Assembly (NCBI RefSeq): GCF_032852305.1
Contig: NZ_CP136594.1
Span: 2,207,501 to 2,271,500 of the forward strand
DNA: 64,000 bases
Direction: 5' to 3'
DNA from: Parasphingorhabdus sp. SCSIO 66989
Lineage (GTDB): Bacteria; Pseudomonadota; Alphaproteobacteria; Sphingomonadales; Sphingomonadaceae
Below are positions 27,436 through 36,100 of the stretch, one piece after another. The notes under the pieces were generated by a model. That model was given only the letters and a program-made list of their open reading frames with translations. It did not search any database and had not been told where the DNA came from. The stretch's first letter is position 1. Each line of letters opens with the position of its first letter. The position numbers and the translations under genes are program-made.

Positions 27436-28017
27436 ATGCGACTCTGGAAATATCTGGCGCTTGTCGCCGCGACCATTACGCTGTCCGCCTGCGGCATTAA
27501 CAGCGTGCCTACCGCCGAAGAAGAAGCCAAAGCAAAATGGGCCGATGTACAATCCGCCTATCAGCGGCGCTCTGATCTGATCCCCAATCTGGTCAACACG
27601 GTAAAGGCGGCTGCCGAATCCGAATCCGACATTTTGACCGAAGTGACCGAGGCACGCGCGAAAGCGACCTCGATTCAGGTCAATGCCAATGATCTGACAG
27701 ATGCCAGCAAGATCGGCGAATTCGCCGCTGCGCAGGAGCAGCTGGGTTCGGGTCTGGGTCGTCTGCTTGCTTCATTTGAAGCCTATCCGCAGATCCAGTC
27801 CAACGCCAATTTCCGCGATCTGCAAAGCCAGTTGGAAGGCACGGAGAACCGCATCAATATCGCCCGGCGCGATTATAATGAGGCGGTTCGCCAATATAAC
27901 ACTACGATCCGTACCTTCCCGGATGCGATTGGTGCCAAACTGATCCATGGCGCAGAGCCTATGGCACCGTTTGAAGCTACTGCCGGTTCGGAAACTGCAC
28001 CGACAGTAGAATTCTGA
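27436..28017 (+). CDS. lemA: LemA family lipoprotein
   Basis: A 193-residue LemA protein with a lipoprotein-type signal (KYLALVAATITLSAC, lipidated Cys ~20). The helical core has VQSAYQRRSDLIPNLVNTVK, the ETDILTEVTEARAKA-like segment, FRDLQSQLEGTENRINIARRDYNEAV and YNTTIRTFPDAIGAK. LemA function is not well defined; it commonly sits next to TPM-domain genes, as here, suggesting a membrane stress or protein-quality role. A TPM gene follows after 3 bases. Confidence 0.92.
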   Translation: MRLWKYLALVAATITLSACGINSVPTAEEEAKAKWADVQSAYQRRSDLIPNLVNTVKAAAESESDILTEVTEARAKATSIQVNANDLTDASKIGEFAAAQEQLGSGLGRLLASFEAYPQIQSNANFRDLQSQLEGTENRINIARRDYNEAVRQYNTTIRTFPDAIGAKLIHGAEPMAPFEATAGSETAPTVEF

Positions 28018-28020
28018 TAA

Positions 28021-28848
28021 GTGTATAATAAAGTCAGATACTTAGCATATTTGTTCGCACTGCTCATAGGTGTGAACTTTGTGAACTTAGCCCAGGCGCA
28101 GGATTTCCCTGTGCTGACGGGCCGTGTCGTCGATCAGGCTGATCTGCTGAATCCGGGGCAGGAAAGAGCCCTTACTGATGAGCTGGAGGCGCTGGAGGCC
28201 AATTCCACTCGCCAGCTTGTTGTCGCCACAGTCGACAGTCTGCAGGGTTATCCGATTGAGGATTATGGCTATCAACTGGGCCGTGAATGGGGCATTGGTC
28301 AGGCCGCCAATGGTGACGCGGAAAAAGACAATGGCGTCATCCTGCTGGTTGCACCCAATGAGCGCAAAGTGCGGATTGAGGTTGGCTATGGTCTTGAGCC
28401 GATCATGACTGACGCTCTGGCCAGTCGCATCATAAACGATCATATACTGCCCCGCTTTCGTGAAGGCTATTATCCGGCGGGGATTATCACCGGCACGCAG
28501 GTGCTGGTGGAGCAACTCAGTCTGCCCGATGACGAGGCGCGCGCAATCGCAGCTAGAGCTGAAAGTTCAGGCCGCAAACGCAATCGCTCTGGCAATTCGG
28601 GTATGCTCATCTTCTGGCTGTTTATCCTTCTCGTCTTTGTTGTCCCGATGTTCTTCTCCAGCAGACGCAAAGGGCGGCGTTATCGCGGTCGCGGCGATGC
28701 TGGCCCAATCATCATCTGGGGCGGCGGCGGAGGCGGCTGGGGCGGCGGTTCCTCGGGCGGTGGCTTTGGCGGAGGCGGCTTTGGTGGCGGTGGCTTCGGC
28801 GGTGGAGGCGGCGGCTTTGGCGGCGGCGGCGCATCGGGAGGCTGGTAA
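28021..28848 (+). CDS. TPM domain protein with glycine-rich tail (YgcG-like)
   Basis: A 275-residue protein with GTG start, signal peptide (LAYLFALLIGVNFVNLAQAQ), a TPM domain (about 30-180: LTGRVVDQADLLN, NGVILLVAPNERKVRIEVGYGLE, GIITGTQVLVEQL), one membrane span (LIFWLFILLVFVVPMFF) and a C-terminal run of GGGG/GGFG repeats (28722-28845). The TPM domain is found in plant and bacterial phosphatase-like proteins. This is the usual partner of LemA. Its TAA overlaps the next ATG by one base. Confidence 0.88.
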   Translation: MYNKVRYLAYLFALLIGVNFVNLAQAQDFPVLTGRVVDQADLLNPGQERALTDELEALEANSTRQLVVATVDSLQGYPIEDYGYQLGREWGIGQAANGDAEKDNGVILLVAPNERKVRIEVGYGLEPIMTDALASRIINDHILPRFREGYYPAGIITGTQVLVEQLSLPDDEARAIAARAESSGRKRNRSGNSGMLIFWLFILLVFVVPMFFSSRRKGRRYRGRGDAGPIIIWGGGGGGWGGGSSGGGFGGGGFGGGGFGGGGGGFGGGGASGGW

Positions 28849-29531
28849 TGGCAAACACCCCACAAATGACGCCGCACGACCATGAGCTAGTGACGCAAGC
28901 GGTAGGCGATGCCGAACGCACCACCGATGGCGAGATCGTCACCATCGTCACGCAAATGTCAGACGATTATAAAGATGTGCGGCTGCACTGGGCGATTGGC
29001 ACGCTGTTTCTGTTTCTGTCCAGCCTGGCGATCTTCCCCAGCTTCTGGGTCGATGCCAGCGCGCTGTTCGCCAGTGGCTGGAAAACCAGTTACAGCACAG
29101 CGCAATATATGAGCCTGCTATTGGGCGCGAGTCTGGTGGTGTTTATCCTTGCCTATGCCGCATTTTCCTGGATGCCGTTACGCATCGCACTGGCGCCCAA
29201 ATCGGTCAAGGAACAGCGCGTGCGCGATCATGCGATTGAGTATTTCAAGGTCGGTGCCGAACGCCGCACCATGGCGCTGACCGGCATATTGATTTATCTT
29301 TCCATGGCAGAACACCGCGCCGAGATTGTCGCCGATGATGCCATCGCGACCAAGGTGGACCCGGAAGTCTGGGGCGATGCCATGGCGGCGCTGATTGCCG
29401 AGGTGAAGCAAGGCGAACCGGGCAAAGGCATGGCGGCAGCGGTAGAGAAAGTGGGTATTGTCCTCGCAGAGCATTTCCCCAAAACCGATGCCAACCCCAA
29501 TGAGCTGCCGGATCGGTTGATTGAATTGTGA
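28848..29531 (+). CDS. TPM domain membrane protein
   Basis: A 227-residue second TPM-type protein whose domain is interrupted by two membrane spans (WAIGTLFLFLSSLAIFPSFW and YMSLLLGASLVVFILAYAAF). The N-terminal piece has AVGDAERTTDGEIVTIV and the C-terminal piece YLSMAEHRAEIVADDAIATK. It forms a lemA-TPM-TPM transcription unit with overlapping or near-overlapping genes. Specific function is unknown. Confidence 0.82.
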   Translation: MANTPQMTPHDHELVTQAVGDAERTTDGEIVTIVTQMSDDYKDVRLHWAIGTLFLFLSSLAIFPSFWVDASALFASGWKTSYSTAQYMSLLLGASLVVFILAYAAFSWMPLRIALAPKSVKEQRVRDHAIEYFKVGAERRTMALTGILIYLSMAEHRAEIVADDAIATKVDPEVWGDAMAALIAEVKQGEPGKGMAAAVEKVGIVLAEHFPKTDANPNELPDRLIEL

Positions 29532-29532
29532 A

Positions 29533-29579
29533 TCCTCCCCCTTGGGGGAGGGGGACCAGCGAAGCTGGTGGAGGGGCAC
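29533..29579 (+). repeat. REP-like repeat, family B copy 2
   Basis: CCTCCCCC-TT-GGGGGAGG, then GGGACC-AGC/GCT-GGTGGAGGGGCAC. Same frame as 855-904 with a different inner stem (CCAGC/GCTGG). It begins at the stop codon of the TPM gene and is paired with an inverted copy at 29669. Confidence 0.7.
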
Positions 29580-29668
29580 AGGCAGCCAGCTACAAGCTTT
29601 CCGAAAGTAATTCGAACGCTCTTAAGAATGGATCGCACTCTTCCCCAAGCTTGTTATCATACCGACAG

Positions 29669-29718
29669 TGCCCCTCCCCCATCCTAAGGATGGGTCCCCT
29701 CCCCGTCCCGGAGAGGAT
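29669..29718 (-). repeat. REP-like repeat, family B copy 3 (inverted)
   Basis: On the minus strand it reads GGGGAGGGGACC-CATCC/GGATG-GGGGAGGGGCAC, a third version of the same frame. With copy 2 it forms a tail-to-tail pair in the 204-base gap in front of the NUDIX gene. Confidence 0.65.
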
Positions 29719-29735
29719 ATGTAGAAAGCCATCAA

Positions 29736-30269
29736 ATGACCGATCATCATGACCATGAGGCGCCCGAAGAAGTGATGTGGCAAGGCCGATTTATCACCAC
29801 AAAGCGCAAGGGCCGCTGGGAATATGTCGGCCGTGCACGCGGCATCGAGGCGGGTGTGATCCTCGCACTGGTGGACGATTATGTACTGCTGGTGGAGCAA
29901 TATCGCGTGCCTTTGGGCGCGAATTGTCTGGAGCTGCCAGCTGGCCTGATCGGCGATGAGGATGCCAATGAAGCGCCGATAGAAGCCGCCGCCCGCGAAC
30001 TGGAGGAAGAGACCGGCTACCGCGCTGGAATGATCGAGGATATGGGCCGTTTCTATTCCTCACCCGGTATGGTGAGCGAGAGCTACCACCTGTTCCGTGC
30101 GACAGACTGTGTGCGTATTTCTGATGGTGGCGGAGTTGGTGGCGAGGAGATCATCGTGCATCGGGTGCCTTTGCGCGAGATCAGTGTTTTTGTAGACAAG
30201 AAGCGCGCCGAAGGCTGCGCCATGGATGGCAAGCTGTTGATGATTATGGGCGCGGAGATGATGGGATGA
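29736..30269 (+). CDS. NUDIX hydrolase, ADP-ribose pyrophosphatase-like
   Basis: A 177-residue hydrolase with a complete Nudix box, G-DEDAN-E-APIEAAA-RELEEETGY (about residues 71-94), which binds the divalent metals. ARGIEAGVILALVDDYVLLVEQYR and LELPAGLIG upstream, and YSSPGMVSESYHLF downstream, are typical of ADP-sugar pyrophosphatases. It probably cleaves ADP-ribose or a related nucleotide sugar in the cytoplasm. Flanked on both sides by repeats, so likely its own transcript. Confidence 0.88.
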   Translation: MTDHHDHEAPEEVMWQGRFITTKRKGRWEYVGRARGIEAGVILALVDDYVLLVEQYRVPLGANCLELPAGLIGDEDANEAPIEAAARELEEETGYRAGMIEDMGRFYSSPGMVSESYHLFRATDCVRISDGGGVGGEEIIVHRVPLREISVFVDKKRAEGCAMDGKLLMIMGAEMMG

Positions 30270-30274
30270 CATTA

Positions 30275-30430
30275 GCCCCTCCTCTTCAGAGGAGGGATTG
30301 GGGTGGTGGTGAGGCGAAGCCGAGCTCGCGTTAACGAATTCTTCTCGTGCCGCCGCACCACCCCGCTGCGACTAACCCCTTCGCTTCGCTCAGGGCTAAG
30401 TCTCACTACCCCTCCTCTGAAGAGGAGGGG
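30275..30430 (-). repeat. MITE-like repeat, family A copy 3
   Basis: Same orientation as copy 2. On the minus strand: palindromic end, TAGTGAGACTTA, variable stem, TTAGTCGCAGCGGGGTGGTG, a variable part sharing GAATTCG and GAGCTCGGCTTCGCCTC with copy 1, then CACCACCCCAATCCC and the other palindromic end. Located between convergent NUDIX and NDUFS4-like genes. Confidence 0.8.
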
Positions 30431-30510
30431 AGATTATTTCTAAGCTTCGCGCTCTTGATAATCTTCGCGGCCTTCGCGAGAAACTGAACCAAGCGAAAAG
30501 CTCTTAAAAC

Positions 30511-30789
30511 TCAACCAAAATTGTCCGAATAAGCCTGTATTTTCAAACTGCGCCGCGGTGTCTGCACCACGCGCGCATCAATGCCATATTTCTCGGCATA
30601 GGCCTTGGCCGCCTCGCAATCAGGGAATGTCAGGCGCAATTGCTGGCGGGTATCGCCCGAGCCAGCCCAGCCAGTGAGCGGATCGGGCTTTTTCGCCTCA
30701 GCAGGCTCAAACTCCAAAATCCACTGATCGGTCAAAGCGCGGCCGGATTGCATGGCGTTTTTGGGGTTTTGATAGATACGTGCGGCCAT
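30511..30789 (-). CDS. NADH dehydrogenase accessory subunit, NDUFS4-like (ETC complex I)
   Basis: A 92-residue protein: ARIYQNPKNAMQSGRA, WILEFEPA, DPLTGWAGSGDTRQQLRLTF and AYAEKYGI match the alphaproteobacterial homologue of the 18-kDa complex I subunit NDUFS4. It would bind the peripheral arm of complex I at the inner membrane. The nuo operon is not nearby, which is normal for this gene. It stands alone after hrpB on the minus strand. Confidence 0.88.
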   Translation of the reverse strand: MAARIYQNPKNAMQSGRALTDQWILEFEPAEAKKPDPLTGWAGSGDTRQQLRLTFPDCEAAKAYAEKYGIDARVVQTPRRSLKIQAYSDNFG

Positions 30790-30846
30790 GGTTGCTTCCT
30801 GATATTAGCGATTGCGCCAGCGCTTTGCCGCATGGCTGTCAGGCGG

Positions 30847-33315
30847 TCAAGAGCGGCGTTGGGCATTCTTCGTCTTGAGGCTGGCCATAGCAGAAACCGG
30901 GTTTTCCGGCCAGACATGCTTAGGATAGCGCCCTTTCATATCGCGCCGGACATCGGCCCAGCTACCGGACCAGAATGCAGGGAGATCACGCGTTGTCTGC
31001 ACTACCCGTCCTGCAGGCGATGTCAGATGCAACACCAGATCAATCGGCGGCTGCCCGATGCGCGGATGCTCTGCCAGACCATAAAGCGTCTGCACCCGCA
31101 AGGTGACGCTCGGCCCGGCTTCCGTAGCATAGTCAATCGCATGCGTGCTGCCTGCAGGGCTGGTGAAATGGGTCGGGGCTTTGGCATCGATACTCTGCTG
31201 GCTGTCCCAATCGAGCAGGCCGCGCAGGGCATTGGCCAACCGGCCACCGTCCAGATCGGCCAAACGCTTACGACCTTGCAGCGCGGGCAATAGCCATTGC
31301 TCCAGAGTGTTCAGCAGATTGTCCTCGGATAAAGCCTCCACCCTGCAATAAGCAGCACGCTGACGCAGCGACTGGGCTGCTTCAGGCCATGGCAGCGCGT
31401 CGAGACCGGTATCGGAAATATGCTGCAACAAGGCCTGTGCCACAGCGTCCGGGTCCGGCTTAGCTATCGGCGTGCTGGCAAGCCGGATCGCGCCGAGGCG
31501 GCGTTCATGCCGCGCCTCTACCCGATCAGCCTCCCCATTATAACTGAGATGATCCGCTTCTATAATCTGGCCAGCGCACCAATGCAGCACCTCATCCTCG
31601 CTCAGCGCCATAGCCGAGCTGATCCGCGCTGATGCGGCCTCGCCTTGCGCATGGCCAACGACCAGCCAGTCAGCAACGCGCAGCGACGAATCCGCATCCA
31701 GCCGATAGCGACGACCGCCCGCAGAACGCCAATATTCGCCGTCACCATCCTGTCGCTTGGCCAGCCGGTCGGGATAGGCCTGTGCCAACCAGATGGCGGC
31801 AGGCGCTTCGGAGAGATCGACACCGCCGCTTTGCTTTTCGGGTGCTTCGGCTTCTGCCAGTTTTGCCCAACGCGCCGCCAGTTTGCGCGCATTCTGGCTG
31901 CGCTTGTCCGATGCGTTACCAAAGCGGCCAAGGCGCTGCTCGATATCCATGCTGTCACCGCCGAGCCCGCGCTCCTGCAGCAGCAGCGCGATGCGCGCCG
32001 CTGTCTCGGCTTTCCCATTCTGCACTGCGATTATCAGCATATGTGCCAATGGTGGCGGCAGGGGTAGCGCCGCCATGGCGCGACCATGCGGCGTTATCGC
32101 GCCTTCGTCATCAATCGCACCAAAGTCTTGCAAAGCCTTGGTCGCGACCGCCAGCGCCGCATCGGGTGGCGGGTCGAGCCATGGCAAAGCCCTAGCATCC
32201 CGCGTGCCCCATAATGCGCATTGCAGCACCAGAGGCATCAGATCACTATCCATGATTTCCGGCGCGTCATAGGCGGGGAAACCCTTTGTCGCCGCCTCTT
32301 CCCAGGCACGATAGACGATGCCCGGAGCCTGCCGCCCTGCCCGCCCCGCACGCTGCGCCACAGACGCCTGACTGGCGCGTTCGGTCACCAGCCGCGTATC
32401 GCCCGATTTCAGATCAAAATGCGCCTTGCGCGCCATGCCACTGTCGATCACCACGCGCACGCCATCAATGGTAAGGCTGGTCTCGGCGATATTGGTCGCC
32501 AGGATCAGCTTGCGTCGTCCATCTGTATCGGGGCGGATTGAGCGTCGCTGCTCGCCACTCGACAGCCCTCCATGCAGCGGCACGATTGCGATGCGATCAT
32601 CCACCATGTCCGTCAGACGTCGCTCAGTGGCGCGAATATCCCCTATGCTGGGTAGAAAGCAGAGGATATCGCCCTCGGTCTCTTCCAGCGCTTGCATCGC
32701 AAGCTTCGCCATGCTGGGAGCTAGAGGCTGTCGGCTGTCACGCCCCAAATGATGATAGGTCAGTGGATAGCTGCGGCCCTCACTGGAAATCACCGGCGCA
32801 TCCCCCATCAGCGTGGCAAAGCGGTCGCCATCAACCGTTGCCGACATTGCCACCAGCCGCACACCCGGCCGCAGCGCCGCCTGCGCCTCCAATGCCAATG
32901 CCAGTCCGAAATCACTATTGAGGCTGCGCTCATGCACCTCATCAAACAGCACCGCCGCCACTTCGGGGAGATCAGGCTGGCGCTGTATCTGCTGCAGGAA
33001 GATCCCTTCGGTCATCACCACAATCTGCGTTTTGTCGCTGGTGCGGCTGTCCATCCGGGTCATATAGCCATAGGTTCCGCCAACAGCCTCACCCGCCAGC
33101 TCAGCCATACGCTCCGCTGCCGCCCGTGCTGCCACCCGGCGTGGAGAAAGCAGATAGATTTTGCCGTTCAACCAATCCTGCTTCAGCAACTCCGGCGCTA
33201 CAGCCGTCGTCTTACCCGCACCCGGCGGCGCGATTAAAACTGCATTGGGCGCCTTTTCCAGCACCATCATCAACTTAGGTAGAACAACCGCAATCGGCAG
33301 GGTTTGACCGGACAT
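30847..33315 (-). CDS. hrpB: ATP-dependent helicase HrpB
   Basis: An 822-residue DEAH-type helicase. Walker A APPGAGKTTAVAPELL, a DEVH box in VLFDEVHERSLNSDFGLAL, motif III MSATVDG, motif VI AQRAGRAGRQAPG, then the helicase-associated region and the HrpB C-terminal domain ending in KGRYPKHVWPENP. HrpB is widespread in proteobacteria and acts on nucleic acids, role unsettled. It starts 6 bases downstream of the ispB-type gene stop on the same strand. Confidence 0.93.
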   Translation of the reverse strand: MSGQTLPIAVVLPKLMMVLEKAPNAVLIAPPGAGKTTAVAPELLKQDWLNGKIYLLSPRRVAARAAAERMAELAGEAVGGTYGYMTRMDSRTSDKTQIVVMTEGIFLQQIQRQPDLPEVAAVLFDEVHERSLNSDFGLALALEAQAALRPGVRLVAMSATVDGDRFATLMGDAPVISSEGRSYPLTYHHLGRDSRQPLAPSMAKLAMQALEETEGDILCFLPSIGDIRATERRLTDMVDDRIAIVPLHGGLSSGEQRRSIRPDTDGRRKLILATNIAETSLTIDGVRVVIDSGMARKAHFDLKSGDTRLVTERASQASVAQRAGRAGRQAPGIVYRAWEEAATKGFPAYDAPEIMDSDLMPLVLQCALWGTRDARALPWLDPPPDAALAVATKALQDFGAIDDEGAITPHGRAMAALPLPPPLAHMLIIAVQNGKAETAARIALLLQERGLGGDSMDIEQRLGRFGNASDKRSQNARKLAARWAKLAEAEAPEKQSGGVDLSEAPAAIWLAQAYPDRLAKRQDGDGEYWRSAGGRRYRLDADSSLRVADWLVVGHAQGEAASARISSAMALSEDEVLHWCAGQIIEADHLSYNGEADRVEARHERRLGAIRLASTPIAKPDPDAVAQALLQHISDTGLDALPWPEAAQSLRQRAAYCRVEALSEDNLLNTLEQWLLPALQGRKRLADLDGGRLANALRGLLDWDSQQSIDAKAPTHFTSPAGSTHAIDYATEAGPSVTLRVQTLYGLAEHPRIGQPPIDLVLHLTSPAGRVVQTTRDLPAFWSGSWADVRRDMKGRYPKHVWPENPVSAMASLKTKNAQRRS

Positions 33316-33321
33316 TACGCC

Positions 33322-34335
33322 CTAATAAGCACGCGAAATGGCGAAGGCCACTGTCTCGGTCATCGCCGCTTTGGCATCGGCCGCGTGGAAACCGGCAATC
33401 GCGTCAATCGCCCGCTGGCCATAAAGCCGCGCACGCTCGATCGTATCATCCACTGCGCCATTTTCGCGCATCAGGCGGATGGCATAGGCCAGATCCTCAT
33501 CGCTACTGCGATGCCCGGCAATCGCATCTTCCCAGAATTTGCGTTCCTCGGCATTGCCGCGCGCATAGGAGAGGATGATCGGCAGCGTCACCTTGCCTTC
33601 GCGGAAATCATCACCGACGCCTTTACCCATCGTCTCAGAGTCCGATGTATAATCAATCGCATCGTCGATCAGCTGGAAAGCAATCCCAAGATTGCGGCCG
33701 TATGAATCTAGCGCCAATTCGGTCGCCTCATCGCGCTCTGCCACTACGGCGGAGATACGACAGGCCGCCGCGAACAGCGCGGCCGTTTTCGCGCCGATTA
33801 TTGACAGATAACGCTCCTCATCGGTCTCAATCCGACGCTGCGCCGTCAATTGATCTACCTCACCCTCGGCAATGACCGCCGAGGCATTGGAGAGGATGCG
33901 CAGCACTTTAAGCGAGCCATCCTCAACCATGAGCTCGAACGACCGGCTGAAAAGAAAATCGCCAACCAGCACCGTCGCCGGATTGCCAAAAATCAGATTC
34001 GCCGCGGTCTTGCCCCGCCGCATATCGGAGCCATCAACCACATCATCGTGCAGCAAAGTCGCGGTATGGATAAACTCCACCGCCGCAGCCAGCTTGTGAT
34101 GCCGGGTTCCAGGATAGTCGAGCAGCTTGGCGCTCGCCAGCGTCAGCATAGGCCGCATCCGCTTGCCGCCGCCAGCGATGAGATGGCCCGCAAGTTCGGG
34201 AATCAGGGGGATTTCCGACTGCATCCGATCAAGAATGATGCTGTTCACCGCATTCATATCCTGCGCCACCAGCGACATGATCGGGTTGAGCGACGGCGGG
34301 GTATCGCGATTGAGAGGATGCACGGTAGCAGTCAT
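33322..34335 (-). CDS. ispB: Polyprenyl diphosphate synthase (ubiquinone side chain)
   Basis: A 337-residue all-trans polyprenyl synthase. The first aspartate-rich motif is LLHDDVVDGSDMRRG and the second QLIDDAIDYTSDS; GGGKRMRPML holds the diphosphate-binding arginine and GKRxRP pattern. It extends farnesyl diphosphate with IPP to make the quinone tail. Chain length cannot be read with certainty, though decaprenyl is common in sphingomonads. Start at 34335 (MTATVHPL) is favoured over 34371. hrpB follows closely. Confidence 0.92.
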   Translation of the reverse strand: MTATVHPLNRDTPPSLNPIMSLVAQDMNAVNSIILDRMQSEIPLIPELAGHLIAGGGKRMRPMLTLASAKLLDYPGTRHHKLAAAVEFIHTATLLHDDVVDGSDMRRGKTAANLIFGNPATVLVGDFLFSRSFELMVEDGSLKVLRILSNASAVIAEGEVDQLTAQRRIETDEERYLSIIGAKTAALFAAACRISAVVAERDEATELALDSYGRNLGIAFQLIDDAIDYTSDSETMGKGVGDDFREGKVTLPIILSYARGNAEERKFWEDAIAGHRSSDEDLAYAIRLMRENGAVDDTIERARLYGQRAIDAIAGFHAADAKAAMTETVAFAISRAY

Positions 34336-34421
34336 GCAAAGGGATTTGGCAATTGGCTGGCCATATGGCAAGCCCTAAGCCTATTATGTTGCTCCAAACC
34401 GGATAGCACAGGAATCGGACC

Positions 34422-34715
34422 ATGGCAGAAGACCCCATTCTCTCCGCCTATCGGCAAAGCATCGACAATATCGATGCTGCGCTGGTGTTTATGCTGGCCG
34501 AGCGCTTCAAGATCACCAAGGCCGTGGGCGAACACAAGGCAAAATCTGCCCTTGCTCCCGCAGACCCTGACCGCGAGGCCAAACAGATTGCCCGGCTAAA
34601 ACAACTCGCTACCGACGCCGATCTTGATCCGGAATTTTCGGCGAAATTCCTGCGATTTATTATCGACGAGGTGATCCGCCACCATGAGCAGTTGCGCGAT
34701 GGGGTTGGCGGCTGA
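34422..34715 (+). CDS. Chorismate mutase (AroQ class)
   Basis: A 97-residue all-helical monofunctional chorismate mutase, converting chorismate to prephenate. YRQSIDNIDAALVFMLAERF, KITKAVGEHKA, ADPDREAKQIARL and FLRFIIDEVIRHHEQL carry the expected Arg, Lys and Glu positions of the family. It ends 3 bases before the end of a convergent S41 peptidase gene. It may equally be described as PchB-like, but no salicylate genes are near. Confidence 0.9.
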   Translation: MAEDPILSAYRQSIDNIDAALVFMLAERFKITKAVGEHKAKSALAPADPDREAKQIARLKQLATDADLDPEFSAKFLRFIIDEVIRHHEQLRDGVGG

Positions 34716-34717
34716 CT

Positions 34718-36100
34718 TCAGGATAAAACCCCAGTTAAAAACGCCGCATCGCTTTCACCCTTAGCCTGGAGAATATCCGGGACCACAGGTCCGACATGTG
34801 TATCACCATTGGGCCTTAAGAATTCACGTGTCGCAATATAGGCGTTGAAACCGGTTGTCGGCAATCGCGTCGGCATCATATTGCCCGTCTGATTGGCAAA
34901 GCCGCCGGTAGGCGTGCCGATAAGTTTGGCAATGCCATGATCCTGCATCGCGGTCGCGAACAGTATGGATGCCGAATAGCTCAGTTCATCTATCCAGACA
35001 TAGCTTTGCCCATTGAATCGCTGGTCAGACGAAACAGGCTCTATCTGCTCTTCATCCATATCGAATTCGCGCAGGGTTCCCGGCTCGCCATACCATCCGA
35101 AGATACCATTATTATCTTCATTCAGCTTTTCCCGTGCCCGGGACACTTGGGTAACCGGTTTGTCGATCAGGTGACGGATAATATATGCGCCAGCATCGCT
35201 CTGGCCGCCGGTATTGTTGCGAATATCGATCACCAGCTTGTCTGCGCCGCGCTTATTTAGCTCGGCAAAGCAATCGGCGATTTGTTTTTCAAAAAGCGTC
35301 GGGTCGTCATCGACATCAAAAGTCGGCACGCGCAACAAGGCAGTGCCCGCCACGGGCCAGCTAATTGTGGGGGCATAGCGGGTCTTGGCATCATCCGCCT
35401 CCCAATGTTCACCCGACTTCCACTTGATCTGGCGCGTAGTATTACCCTCACGCAAGACGATTGAGAACCGATCGCGCCAACCAAGCACACAATCAAGCCA
35501 CTGCGGCAGTAGCAAGGAAAGAATATAGCCGCGCAATATCTCGGTCTCGCCGTGACTATAGGGCTTGATCCGTTCCAGTATCTGGGATGCATCAACACCG
35601 TTTATCGCAAGAATCTCGGTTCCGCTTTTGAGCGGGGGATATTCACCGTCTTCATGTGTCCAGCTACTGCGCAGTGAGAAGCTGCCGTTCGCCTTCACAT
35701 CAACACCGAAAGGGAATTGCTTATCGATGTCATCATAGGGACCGCCGCCAGTCAGTGATGGCATCAACAGGGTATGGGCATCGCGGAAATAGGGATTCAT
35801 CTTGCCAAATGCACGGAACGCATCCTGCCGACTGAGAGGCTCGGTAATAGAGGCAGCAACAGCCTGAAACGCGGTTTCGGTCGCATCATCCAAGTGGCTG
35901 TGTCCATGCCAACGCGGGTGCCGTTGCAGCAACGCCTGCTGCCATATTTTCAGGTCATTTTGCAACGCTTCAGGTGCAAATGGACCGGGTGCCAAAGGCG
36001 GCTCGCTGGTCATCAGAAAACCGACACCAGCAGTACCTGAAACTGCAGCAACAACACCACCGCCTATCAACGCCTTGCGGCGTGTCAGCACGATACTCAT
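34718..36100 (-). CDS. S41 family peptidase, exported
   Basis: A 460-residue protein with a Tat-like signal (TRRKALIGGGVVAAVSGTAG). The S41 (C-terminal processing peptidase/tricorn) domain is in the C-terminal half: LVIDIRNNTGGQSDAGAY, then WIDELSYSASILFATAMQDH with the probable nucleophilic Ser, and LIGTPTGGFANQTGN. A PDZ-like region (ILAINGVDASQILERI) precedes it. It would act in the periplasm or outside; substrate unknown. An AT-rich palindromic region lies upstream. Confidence 0.82.
   Translation of the reverse strand: MSIVLTRRKALIGGGVVAAVSGTAGVGFLMTSEPPLAPGPFAPEALQNDLKIWQQALLQRHPRWHGHSHLDDATETAFQAVAASITEPLSRQDAFRAFGKMNPYFRDAHTLLMPSLTGGGPYDDIDKQFPFGVDVKANGSFSLRSSWTHEDGEYPPLKSGTEILAINGVDASQILERIKPYSHGETEILRGYILSLLLPQWLDCVLGWRDRFSIVLREGNTTRQIKWKSGEHWEADDAKTRYAPTISWPVAGTALLRVPTFDVDDDPTLFEKQIADCFAELNKRGADKLVIDIRNNTGGQSDAGAYIIRHLIDKPVTQVSRAREKLNEDNNGIFGWYGEPGTLREFDMDEEQIEPVSSDQRFNGQSYVWIDELSYSASILFATAMQDHGIAKLIGTPTGGFANQTGNMMPTRLPTTGFNAYIATREFLRPNGDTHVGPVVPDILQAKGESDAAFLTGVLS

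Noticed and set aside
28722-28845. Glycine-codon repeat as a possible CRISPR or satellite
   Set aside because: It is the Gly-rich tail of the TPM protein, irregular in unit length and in frame throughout.
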